Part shown: positions 1 to 6,589 of the stretch, piece after piece
Layout: every line of letters begins with the position of its first letter
Numbering within the stretch: position 1 is the first letter of the stretch
From: Thermodesulfovibrionales bacterium
Lineage (GTDB): Bacteria > Nitrospirota > Thermodesulfovibrionia > Thermodesulfovibrionales > UBA9159
Direction: 5' to 3'
Assembly (NCBI GenBank): GCA_035686305.1
Contig: DASRZP010000114.1
Location: 1-37,061, forward strand
Length of the DNA stretch: 37,061 bases
Notes under the pieces: generated by a model
Database searches by the model: none
What the model was told of the DNA's origin: nothing
Seen by the model: the letters and a program-made list of their open reading frames with translations, nothing else
Position numbers and translations under genes: made by a program

Positions 1-29
1 GCGAATGCTTTGAAATCAAATTTCCTCAT
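1..29 (-). CDS. 5' end of an unidentified minus-strand gene (partial)
   Basis: Read on the minus strand, an ATG at position 29 opens a frame of nine codons (MRKFDFKAF) that runs off the window edge. A purine-rich GGGG-type ribosome-binding site sits about 9 nt upstream, within 30-50. The gene would be divergent from lpxK. Nine residues are too few to identify a family, so this is only a plausible gene start. Confidence 0.35.
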
Positions 30-314
30 GTTTGATAACCCCTTTCGTTCTCTTCCTCTTATCACAATGTACATCAGAAAACCGACCCAGTCAATGTGCG
101 ACGCACCTCTTTGCTTACTCATAATCAGACGATGAAGATCATGCACACGTTACAACAAGGAATAAGAGGAAACCGGTATCTCCTATCTTCACTGCTATAT
201 AGGGCCCCCTTGACCGCTTCCAGGGGCGCCTGTGTCGGTCGAATTTCCCTGTCTTGCGGCCCCCCCGGTCTGCACTTGCTCTTTGGCATTCACTTTTGAT
301 AGGATTCGGCGATA
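30..314. other. intergenic region between a possible divergent gene and lpxK
   Basis: I see no convincing coding frame here; the short open frames have no family resemblance. A stop codon in the lpxK frame at 300-302 fixes the upstream limit of that gene. The region probably carries divergent promoters, but no promoter stands out clearly. Confidence 0.4.
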
Positions 315-1361
315 ATGGGCCCCCTCGAATTCATATACTATCTCGGCTATTCCTTCGAGAGAAGCCGCAGCCTGAAGCGTCAGAGGAGACTCCCCTGTCC
401 GGTGATCAGCGTGGGGAACATAACCGTAGGCGGAACAGGAAAGACGCCTGCTGTGATAGCAATAGCAGAAAAGGCAAAAGAACGGGGCTATCATCCCTGT
501 ATCCTTACGAGGGGGTACGGAGGCAAGGCGAAGGGGCCATGTTTCGTCAGTAAGGGCAGTGGGTCACTGCTCAGTGTCGGCGAAGCCGGGGACGAACCTT
601 TTCTCATGGCTGAGAGATTGAAAGGAGTCCCTGTTGTAAAGGGTGGAGACCGATACGAGGCCGGCCTGTTCGCACTGGAGGAACTGGGTTTTCAACCCTC
701 TTCCTCCATTCATCATCCTTTGCTTTGTATCCTTGATGATGGCTTCCAGCACTGGAGGCTGCATAGGGACAGGGATATCCTCCTCATCGACGGTACCGAT
801 CCCTTTGGCAACAGGAGACTTCTTCCTATGGGGAGACTGAGAGAACCATTGACAGAGATGAAAAGGGCCGATGTAATCGTTATAACAAAGAAAGTCCTCG
901 GCGAAAAAGGAATCGTTAGGTCTTCAGGATTCTCTTCCTTCGATAGCCTCATCGATGAGATCAGGGACAACAGCCCTGATGCGCCGCTCTTTGTTGCTGA
1001 GCACCTTCCAACGGGCCTTACAACCGCCTCAGGAAAAGACCTTCCAATAACGGCCATCTCAGGGAAGACGATATATGGCTTCGCAGGAATCGGAAATACC
1101 GACTCTTTCAGAGAGACCCTTCTCAGCATCGGAACCAGAGTTTCCGGCTTTAAGCCTTTCAGGGACCACGTCGCATACAGCCAGGGGGATATAGAGAGGA
1201 TATCTCTTGCTTCAAAGGCGTGCAGGGCCGATTGGATTGTGACAACAGAAAAGGATATAATGAAAATCAGGGGGTACTCCGTCCCTGAGAATCTCGTAGT
1301 ATTACGGATAGATTTCAGTGTTGACACCGCCTTTTACGACGCACTATTCAAGGAGGCTTAA
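315..1361 (+). CDS. lpxK: tetraacyldisaccharide 4'-kinase LpxK
   Basis: LpxK phosphorylates the 4' position of the lipid A disaccharide using ATP, at the cytoplasmic face of the inner membrane, in the late Raetz pathway of lipopolysaccharide synthesis. The 348-residue product is of normal family length. It has the characteristic P-loop GNITVGGTGKTP at about residues 35-46, preceded by a short N-terminal hydrophobic helix used for membrane attachment. Further family signatures are the ILTRGYGG segment at about residue 63 and the DDGFQHW motif near residue 140. The ATG at 315 must be close to the true start, because an in-frame stop lies at 300-302. An AGGA-like element precedes it. The gene ends directly against the next start, so the two are likely co-transcribed. 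Its presence implies an outer membrane with lipid A. Confidence 0.95.
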   Translation: MGPLEFIYYLGYSFERSRSLKRQRRLPCPVISVGNITVGGTGKTPAVIAIAEKAKERGYHPCILTRGYGGKAKGPCFVSKGSGSLLSVGEAGDEPFLMAERLKGVPVVKGGDRYEAGLFALEELGFQPSSSIHHPLLCILDDGFQHWRLHRDRDILLIDGTDPFGNRRLLPMGRLREPLTEMKRADVIVITKKVLGEKGIVRSSGFSSFDSLIDEIRDNSPDAPLFVAEHLPTGLTTASGKDLPITAISGKTIYGFAGIGNTDSFRETLLSIGTRVSGFKPFRDHVAYSQGDIERISLASKACRADWIVTTEKDIMKIRGYSVPENLVVLRIDFSVDTAFYDALFKEA

Positions 1362-1775
1362 ATGGTCAAATACATAAACGTCAAGAGCAGGATGAGGAAC
1401 GAATTCATAGATGTAACCGACAAGATACAGGAGGTCATTCACGAAGAGGGGATCACGAGTGGCGTCTGCTACATCTATGTCCCCCATACGACTGCAGGCG
1501 TGACGATCAACGAAGGCGCCGATGCCTCGGTCCAGCATGACATACAGACCTTCCTTAACAGGCTTGTTCCCGCCGATGGCGATTACCATCACCGGGAAGG
1601 AAATGCAGACGCCCATATCAAATCGACTCTCATAGGCGTCTCAAAGGCCGTCTTTATTGACGAAGGGAAGCTCGTTCTCGGCACATGGCAGGCTGTCTAC
1701 TTCTGCGAATTTGACGGCCCGAGGCACCGGAGGCTGGCGATCAAACTCACCCGAACCGTAAAGACCGCGATCTAA
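1362..1775 (+). CDS. yjbQ: YjbQ/UPF0047 family protein
   Basis: This 137-residue protein belongs to the UPF0047/YjbQ family. Family members fold as a small beta barrel that assembles into trimers and have been annotated as secondary thiamine-phosphate synthase; the physiological role is still unsettled. Family hallmarks are visible: the YVPHTTAGVTINEG segment at about residues 39-52, the later HIKSTLIG segment, and the C-terminal LGTWQAVYFCEFDGPR. The conserved histidines of the metal/anion site (PHTT and HHREGNADAH) are present. The start is immediately after the lpxK stop, and its AAGGAGG ribosome-binding site lies inside the end of lpxK, so translation is probably coupled. A functional link to LpxK is not evident. 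Confidence 0.9.
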   Translation: MVKYINVKSRMRNEFIDVTDKIQEVIHEEGITSGVCYIYVPHTTAGVTINEGADASVQHDIQTFLNRLVPADGDYHHREGNADAHIKSTLIGVSKAVFIDEGKLVLGTWQAVYFCEFDGPRHRRLAIKLTRTVKTAI

Positions 1776-2115
1776 ACGACCTTAAGGGCTATTGGACTTC
1801 ATCCGCTCTCCCTCCAATTATTATCTCCCCGTCATCCCTGAGTATCCCCAGATTTACGGTATCGCCGACCTAACGCCGGCTCCCGATGGCCATGAGGACA
1901 GAGGCTAAAGTTTTCCTTCTTACATTACGATAAGAGTAGCAGATAACTTCTCATTTCCATGAAATTTCCATAAAGGAATACCCTGAATGATGAGAGATGG
2001 GGCGGCATAGACAAGAGAAGATGCTAGCATGCCGGATGGAGCCAGAAAACTTCATTGAGGAGGACGGCACGGATCCGCGTTTTTGTCTTCCCCCATGCAA
2101 ATCCGGAGGTGTGCA
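1776..2115. other. 340-nt gap with a possible gene relic and a palindrome
   Basis: No intact gene is visible. On the minus strand, 1789-1869 reads as 26 residues with a protein-like pattern (GDTVNLGILRDDGEI) enclosed by stop codons. This recalls the end of a PDZ-type domain and may be the remnant of a lost gene. Near the next gene there is a perfect 10-nt palindrome (ATGCTAGCAT, 2021-2030). It partly overlaps a wider inverted repeat, CGGCAT at 2003-2008 and ATGCCG at 2029-2034. These could be an operator for the downstream regulator. I did not find a well-spaced sigma-54 promoter. Confidence 0.4.
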
Positions 2116-3492
2116 ATGAGAGGCGCCGGCAAAGGCGAGATACTGATCGTTGACGACGAGCCGAATGCCGTCAAGGTCCTATCCTCGATACTCTCGGAAG
2201 ACGGTTATGAGGTGCGCGAGTCGAACGACGTTGACAGTGCGACACGGATAATCCATAAAATGAATATCGATGCCATCATTACCGACCTGAAAATGCCAGG
2301 AAAGGACGGGTTGGAGCTGTTCGGCTATATTTCAAAGAATCATCCCGACATACCTGTGATCTTTCTCACCGCCTATGGAACCGTAGAATCTGCGGTCTCG
2401 GCGATGACCTGTGGCGCCTACTACTATTTTATTAAGCCACCTGACTATACGAAGCTCAAGGGCATCCTGGCCCGGGCCGTCGAGAAGCGGCGGCTCGGAA
2501 GGGAACTCGCATCGATCAAGAGGAGGCTGGCGAATGATGGCGACCGCTCCGGCATTATCGGCACTTCAGAGGAAATGCGGGGCATCCTTGATACCATTCA
2601 GGCCGTCAGGGATTCGGCGAGCAGCGTCCTTATCTGCGGCGAGACCGGCACGGGGAAGGAGCTCGTAGCACGGGAACTCCATTATGGAAGCTCAAGAAAA
2701 GACAGGCCCTTTATCGCCTTCAACTGTGCTGCCATCCCGAGGGAGCTCGTGGAGAGTGAACTCTTCGGCTATGAAAGAGGGGCCTTCACCGGTGCTGTCA
2801 CGAGGAGGATCGGACGCTTCGAAGAAGTGGCGGGAGGAACGTTGCTCCTCGATGAGATCGGTGAACTTGAACTTTCGATGCAGGCGAAACTCCTCAGAGT
2901 GCTCCAGGAAAAGGAGATCGGCCGGCTCGGGAGCAACAGGGACATCAAAGTAGATTTCAGGCTGGTCTCTTCCACGAATCGTGACTTGAAGAAAGAGGTC
3001 CGGAACGGGACATTTAGAGAAGACCTTTTTTACAGAATAAATGTCGTGCAGATAGATATCCCGCCACTGAGACAACGACAGGAAGACATCCCTCTCCTCG
3101 TAAGAGAGTTCATAAAGGAGTTCTGCGTAAGGGAGAAGAAAACGCTCACTGCCTCTGAGGAGGTAATGACCGCATTCAAGAACTATCCCTGGCCAGGGAA
3201 CATAAGGCAACTCAGAAACGTAATAGAAAGGGCGGTAGTGCTTGCAAAGACCGCCAGCGTTACCCTTAACGACCTTCCCGACGGATTCTGCCTGACAGGA
3301 GCATTACTGCGGGAGGGAACAGACACAAGACAGACACTGAAAGAATTGGAATCCCAGGCCGTCGAGGAGGCACTTCTGAGATGCAACGGGAACAAATCAC
3401 AGGCTGCCAAGAAACTCGGTATATCGAGAAAGGCGCTTTACAAAAAGCTGAGCAGCAGAAAGCATCTCTTGAAGGAAGACCAAGACTCGTGA
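2116..3492 (+). CDS. orphan NtrC-type sigma-54-dependent response regulator
   Basis: This is a three-domain bacterial enhancer-binding protein of 458 residues. Residues 8-125 form a receiver domain with acidic residues D13, D14 and phospho-acceptor D57 (TDLKMPG), and the conserved lysine in FIKPP. The central AAA+ domain has Walker A GETGTGKE, the sigma-54-contacting GAFTGA loop and Walker B LLLDEIGE. The C-terminus has a Fis-type helix-turn-helix (NKSQAAKKLGISRKALYKKL). It should activate sigma-54 promoters when phosphorylated. I chose ATG 2116 over the TTG at 2083 because a GGAGG sits 6 nt upstream at 2105-2109 and the receiver begins right after it. No histidine kinase adjoins it, so its partner and targets are unknown. 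Confidence 0.92.
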   Translation: MRGAGKGEILIVDDEPNAVKVLSSILSEDGYEVRESNDVDSATRIIHKMNIDAIITDLKMPGKDGLELFGYISKNHPDIPVIFLTAYGTVESAVSAMTCGAYYYFIKPPDYTKLKGILARAVEKRRLGRELASIKRRLANDGDRSGIIGTSEEMRGILDTIQAVRDSASSVLICGETGTGKELVARELHYGSSRKDRPFIAFNCAAIPRELVESELFGYERGAFTGAVTRRIGRFEEVAGGTLLLDEIGELELSMQAKLLRVLQEKEIGRLGSNRDIKVDFRLVSSTNRDLKKEVRNGTFREDLFYRINVVQIDIPPLRQRQEDIPLLVREFIKEFCVREKKTLTASEEVMTAFKNYPWPGNIRQLRNVIERAVVLAKTASVTLNDLPDGFCLTGALLREGTDTRQTLKELESQAVEEALLRCNGNKSQAAKKLGISRKALYKKLSSRKHLLKEDQDS

Positions 3493-3511
3493 AAGAGCCC
3501 GATTGACAATC

Positions 3512-3545
3512 CCTTTCCCCTCGCCCACAAAGACGAGGGGAAAGG
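3512..3545. terminator. perfect 12-bp hairpin between convergent genes
   Basis: CCTTTCCCCTCG (3512-3523) and its exact complement (3534-3545) form a 12-bp stem with a 10-nt loop. It lies just after the response regulator stop and just before the end of the convergent carbonic anhydrase gene. A bidirectional terminator is the natural reading. No strong U-tract follows on either strand, so it may act with Rho or mainly as an RNA stabiliser. Confidence 0.65.
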
Positions 3546-3562
3546 CGTCGAGAAGGAAAATG

Positions 3563-4270
3563 CTAGGCTGCTTTCTTCAGATGCTCCCTCTTTTGTTGTT
3601 CAGCAGGCACCCCAAGATCAAGGATCTCGAACTTGCCGGTTTCGAGATAGTATTCGGCCCCGATAATCTTGAGTTTCCCTTCCCGGGCCAGCTCCCTGAC
3701 TATCTTACTCTTCATAATGTCCATGTATGTATTCTTCACATTCTCCTGCACAGCGAGATTGAGGGTCTGCTTCTCGTCTTTCCCGGCCTTCTTTGCGGTC
3801 TTTACAGCAGGAAGAATCTTCTTCAGGATCGCCCCGATATTTCCTTCAGGCTTTCCCGTAGCCTCAAGGGCAGCCTTTACAGCCCCGCACGATTCATGAC
3901 CGAGGATGACAAGGAGTGGAGTTTGAAGATGCTCCACCCCATACTCTATGCTGCCGAGAGTCGTCGGCTCCACAACATTCCCGGCAACCCTCACAACAAA
4001 AATGTCTCCAAGTCCCTGGTCGAATATGATCTCGGGAGCCACCCTAGAATCAGAGCACGTAAGCACCGTCGCAAAAGGGTGCTGCCCTTTTGTAAGCTCC
4101 TGCCGTCTGCTATCTCCGAGATCTTTTTTTGACAGCTCACCGGAAATAAACCTCTTGTTTCCGTCGATCAGGGTATTGAGGGGGTCCTTACCCCCTTCAA
4201 TACCCGCGTACACGAGACCTGCAATTGCCACGAAACATACCAAAGCAAACAAAAGACCTGATGACCGCAT
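3563..4270 (-). CDS. beta-class carbonic anhydrase with a signal peptide
   Basis: The enzyme interconverts CO2 and bicarbonate. The zinc ligands of the beta class are all present: C72, H125 and C128, with the D74-R76 catalytic dyad in the CSDSRV motif. Residues 1-22 (basic start, long hydrophobic stretch, then VYAG) look like a Sec signal peptide, so the 235-residue protein is probably exported to the periplasm. Cytoplasmic beta enzymes lack this. An AAAAGGAGG ribosome-binding site precedes the ATG at 4270. The gene is convergent with the orphan response regulator and has its own promoter. No bicarbonate transporter or carbon-fixation gene is nearby. The likely role is supplying bicarbonate or buffering CO2 outside the inner membrane; this is inferred from the signal peptide. 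Confidence 0.93.
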   Translation of the reverse strand: MRSSGLLFALVCFVAIAGLVYAGIEGGKDPLNTLIDGNKRFISGELSKKDLGDSRRQELTKGQHPFATVLTCSDSRVAPEIIFDQGLGDIFVVRVAGNVVEPTTLGSIEYGVEHLQTPLLVILGHESCGAVKAALEATGKPEGNIGAILKKILPAVKTAKKAGKDEKQTLNLAVQENVKNTYMDIMKSKIVRELAREGKLKIIGAEYYLETGKFEILDLGVPAEQQKREHLKKAA

Positions 4271-4335
4271 ACTGACCTCCTTTTGTTTGAAAGTGTCATA
4301 CTGATGGAATGAGAAAAGATTATCACGGAAGAGGA

Positions 4336-4344
4336 ATTATATCA
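4336..4344 (-). promoter_or_regulatory. extended -10 promoter for the carbonic anhydrase gene
   Basis: On the minus strand the sequence TTGATATAAT contains a consensus TATAAT with an upstream TG (extended -10). It lies about 65 nt before the ATG. No good -35 is present at 17 nt, which is usual for extended -10 promoters. The match is visual only. Confidence 0.5.
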
Positions 4345-4514
4345 AGGAGGCAGGGAATAGGAATACGGACTGAAAATCGTGCAGGCTGCGCTATTCCTCT
4401 TAAGTTTTATAAAATGAATGATTTGTTGCAATATTCTAAGGAAAAGCAATCACCCTTGTGTCATGGGTGCTTGCAAGCCTGTGGGCAGCCTGATTCCGGT
4501 TCCACGTAACCTTT

Positions 4515-4541
4515 TGCAATTTTTCAACGTCTGATATACTA
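4515..4541 (+). promoter_or_regulatory. sigma-70-type promoter of the Gly/Tyr-rich protein gene
   Basis: TTGCAA at 4515-4520 and TATACT at 4536-4541 are 15 nt apart. A TG dinucleotide one base before the -10 (TGATATACT) makes it an extended -10 promoter. The predicted transcript would start about 55 nt before the chosen ATG. Confidence 0.5.
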
Positions 4542-4602
4542 AAAAAGGATAAAAAGGTCCTCAAATGTATAGGCCAGGAGGACCGCGAAAAGGGAGATGG
4601 AT

Positions 4603-5052
4603 ATGAAAGGGGTCATTTGTCTTATACTTATCGTCATGATCTTGATTGTTGCAAGCGCTCCGGCCGTTTATGCTGCTGGGTCGGGATACTATTCCGGCGG
4701 AGGAGGTCACTATGGGGGAGGTCCCTATTACAGGGGCGGCTATTATGGTCGGTACGGCTATTACGGCGGTCACTACCATGGCTGGCGTGGGTACTACTGG
4801 ATCGGTCCTGGGTGGTGGGGTCCGTGGTGGGGTTATCCTTACTATCCGTATTATCCATATTCTTATTCGGCGCCACCGGTCGCCATGGAGCAGCAGGCTC
4901 CGGTGTATGTTCAACCGGCCCCTCAGCAAGAGGAGCAGAACTATTGGTATTACTGCCCGAATCCGCAGGGCTACTATCCCTATGTGAAACAGTGTCCTAA
5001 GGGATGGATGAAGGTTGTTCCTTCTCCGGTTCCAGGGAACGGTAAGGAGTGA
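4603..5052 (+). CDS. secreted Gly/Tyr-rich low-complexity protein of unknown function
   Basis: The first 25 or so residues form a Sec signal peptide ending near AVYAAG. The mature part starts with a Gly/Tyr/His-rich stretch (GGGGHYGGGPYYRGGYYG and similar) and continues with Trp/Pro/Tyr-rich repeats. It ends in a compact segment, YYCPNPQGYYPYVKQCPKGW, whose two cysteines could form a disulfide. I took ATG 4603 (149 aa) because AAGGGAG then sits 6 nt upstream; the ATG at 4597 would directly abut that site. The next gene, a lipoprotein, begins 4 nt after the stop, so the two are surely one operon. An envelope or surface role is likely. I cannot assign a specific function. Confidence 0.75.
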   Translation: MKGVICLILIVMILIVASAPAVYAAGSGYYSGGGGHYGGGPYYRGGYYGRYGYYGGHYHGWRGYYWIGPGWWGPWWGYPYYPYYPYSYSAPPVAMEQQAPVYVQPAPQQEEQNYWYYCPNPQGYYPYVKQCPKGWMKVVPSPVPGNGKE

Positions 5053-5056
5053 AGAT

Positions 5057-5578
5057 ATGTTAAAGCTCAGGACAAGCATCCTTGGAGTTTTGGTGTCACT
5101 GGTTTTGGGAGGATGTGCGACCCTTCCGTCGGGTCCCAGTGTGATGGTTCTGCCGCCCCCTGACAAGCCCTTTGAGCAGTTCCAGGCAGAGGATGCCATG
5201 TGCAGACAGTGGGCAGCACAACAGATAGGGATGAATCCCCAGGAGGCGGCTAATCAGCAGGCAGTTGGGTCGGCTGTTCTTGGCACGGCGATCGGTGCGG
5301 CAGCAGGAGCCGCGATCGGCAGCGCCAGCGGCGATGTAGGCGCCGGTGCGGCGATTGGCGCAGGCTCAGGACTTCTCGTGGGATCTGCCGTAGGAGCCAA
5401 TGCCAGACAGGCTTATGGATGGGAGGCGCAGCGTCGGTATGACATCGCATATCAGCAGTGCATGTATGCCAGGGGCAATCAGATCCCGGGAGTAATGCCG
5501 AGGAGTCGTACCCAGAGGATTCCACCTCCACCACCTCCTCCGCCTTACCCTTATTCACCGACACCTCCAATGCAGTAG
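5057..5578 (+). CDS. glycine-zipper lipoprotein
   Basis: The 173-residue product starts with a lipoprotein signal peptide whose lipobox is LVLGGC (mature Cys at about residue 20). The middle carries a glycine zipper of alternating Gly/Ala runs (AIGAAAGAAIG, AGAAIGAGSG) flanked by a conserved-looking QFQAEDAMCRQWA segment and a second cysteine in QQCMYARG. The tail is proline-rich with eight consecutive prolines. Such zippers are known from membrane-associated proteins, so the protein is expected at the inner face of the outer membrane. I chose ATG 5057 because AAGGAG precedes it and the lipobox spacing fits. It is co-transcribed with the Gly/Tyr-rich gene and the pair probably works together in the envelope. 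Confidence 0.8.
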   Translation: MLKLRTSILGVLVSLVLGGCATLPSGPSVMVLPPPDKPFEQFQAEDAMCRQWAAQQIGMNPQEAANQQAVGSAVLGTAIGAAAGAAIGSASGDVGAGAAIGAGSGLLVGSAVGANARQAYGWEAQRRYDIAYQQCMYARGNQIPGVMPRSRTQRIPPPPPPPPYPYSPTPPMQ

Positions 5579-5585
5579 AGCGCCC

Positions 5586-5622
5586 CGCTCCTGGCCTCTG
5601 GACGTTTCTGACCCCAGGAGCG
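5586..5622 (+). terminator. hairpin after the lipoprotein gene
   Basis: CGCTCCTGG (5586-5594) pairs with CCAGGAGCG (5614-5622), a 9-bp stem with a 19-nt loop, 7 nt after the lipoprotein stop. Only a short U-containing tail follows (CGTTCTATA). It is a likely but imperfect terminator of the two-gene envelope operon. Confidence 0.5.
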
Positions 5623-5754
5623 CGTTCTATAGCAGATTCAGCAAAGGCTCATCTAAGAAAAAGCTCTCACCAGGATGATAGGTATTGATCTCGCCTAATC
5701 TTTCCGTGTCCTTTTCTTCTGCTGGTGTCACTGATTATGTTATTATTCATCCTC

Positions 5755-6495
5755 ATGGAACAGCGCATTCAGAAGATTCTCTCGGAACTGGGCATTGCAT
5801 CGAGGCGAAAGGCAGAGGAACTCATCCTCGAGGGGAGGATTGTCGTCAATGGACGGGTTGCGACAGTGGGGATGAAGGCAGACGCTGCCAGCGACTATAT
5901 CAAGTTGGACGGAAGACTTGTTTCAAATCCTTTGCGCAAAAGAGCTCAGCCGACGTATCTGATGCTCAACAAGCCGCGCGGTGTCGTCACAACCCTCATC
6001 GATCCCGAAGGAAGGCCCACGGTGAAGGACCTTCTGAAACACATAAAATGCAGGGTCTTTCCTGTCGGAAGACTTGACTTCCATTCAGAAGGTTTGCTCC
6101 TCCTGACCAATGACGGCGACTTTGCGAATGCCATACTCCATCCTTCAAAAAAAATACCGAAGACCTACCTTGTGAAGGTGAAAGAAATTGTTGATGACGG
6201 CGACATCGAGAAGCTGCGGCGGGGAGTAAAGCTTGAGGATGGACTGACCATGCCGGCAAGGGTGAAGAAGATCAGACAGACAGAGAACAACTCCTGGATC
6301 GAGATGACAATATACGAAGGGAAAAAAAGACAGATCAGGAGGATGCTCGAAAGGATCGGACACCCTGTAATGAAGCTGAAGAGAATAGCCGTCAACGGCC
6401 TTAAACTCGGTGATCTGCGGTCAGGGGAGATCAGATATCTCACCCCCGAAGAAATTGAGACGACAAAGAAGGAGATAGCCTTTGAGAGCCCGTAG
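5755..6495 (+). CDS. rluB: RsuA/RluB-family 23S/16S rRNA pseudouridine synthase
   Basis: The protein (246 aa) has an N-terminal S4 RNA-binding domain (about residues 3-50, with GIASRRKAEELI) and a pseudouridine synthase domain. The catalytic aspartate lies in PVGRLDFHSEGLLLLTNDG. The enzyme isomerises a uridine in ribosomal RNA. The RluB-type call (23S, helix 89) rests on overall resemblance; an RsuA-like target in 16S rRNA is possible. The start is uncertain because no good ribosome-binding site is visible. ATG 5755 gives the usual family N-terminus (RIQKILSELG), while ATGs at 5725 and 5737 would add a hydrophobic stretch atypical of the family. aspS follows after 94 nt with its own promoter. 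Confidence 0.87.
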   Translation: MEQRIQKILSELGIASRRKAEELILEGRIVVNGRVATVGMKADAASDYIKLDGRLVSNPLRKRAQPTYLMLNKPRGVVTTLIDPEGRPTVKDLLKHIKCRVFPVGRLDFHSEGLLLLTNDGDFANAILHPSKKIPKTYLVKVKEIVDDGDIEKLRRGVKLEDGLTMPARVKKIRQTENNSWIEMTIYEGKKRQIRRMLERIGHPVMKLKRIAVNGLKLGDLRSGEIRYLTPEEIETTKKEIAFESP

Positions 6496-6538
6496 TCAAC
6501 CGTCAGCAGTCTCTCTCCTACCGGTGATCAAAACATGC

Positions 6539-6566
6539 TTGGGACTGCCGACTTCTGAGGTATGAT
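6539..6566 (+). promoter_or_regulatory. promoter of aspS
   Basis: TTGGGA (6539-6544) and TATGAT (6561-6566) are separated by 16 nt, ending 23 nt before the aspS ATG. A small palindrome, GATAGACTATC, overlaps the expected transcription start. It is a fair sigma-70-type match. Confidence 0.45.
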
Positions 6567-6589
6567 AGACTATCCTGATTGGAGGGTTT

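Noticed and set aside
195-494. Minus-strand open frame of 99 codons over the start of lpxK
   Set aside because: It overlaps a certain gene, has no family resemblance and is the antisense shadow of the lpxK frame.
2043-2085. A sigma-54-like GG..GC promoter ahead of the orphan response regulator
   Set aside because: The GG and GC are 9 nt apart instead of 10 and the flanking consensus is poor.
3503-4132. 209-codon plus-strand frame across the carbonic anhydrase gene
   Set aside because: It is antisense to a clear beta-carbonic anhydrase with all active-site residues, and lacks any recognisable domain.
4646-5199. Overlapping arginine- and proline-rich frames over the Gly/Tyr-rich gene
   Set aside because: These are other-frame readings of a repetitive GC-rich sequence. 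The chosen frame has a signal peptide, ribosome-binding site and coupled downstream gene.
5541-5575. Possible direct repeats encoding polyproline
   Set aside because: A simple run of CCN codons in a lipoprotein tail, not a CRISPR or mobile-element repeat.
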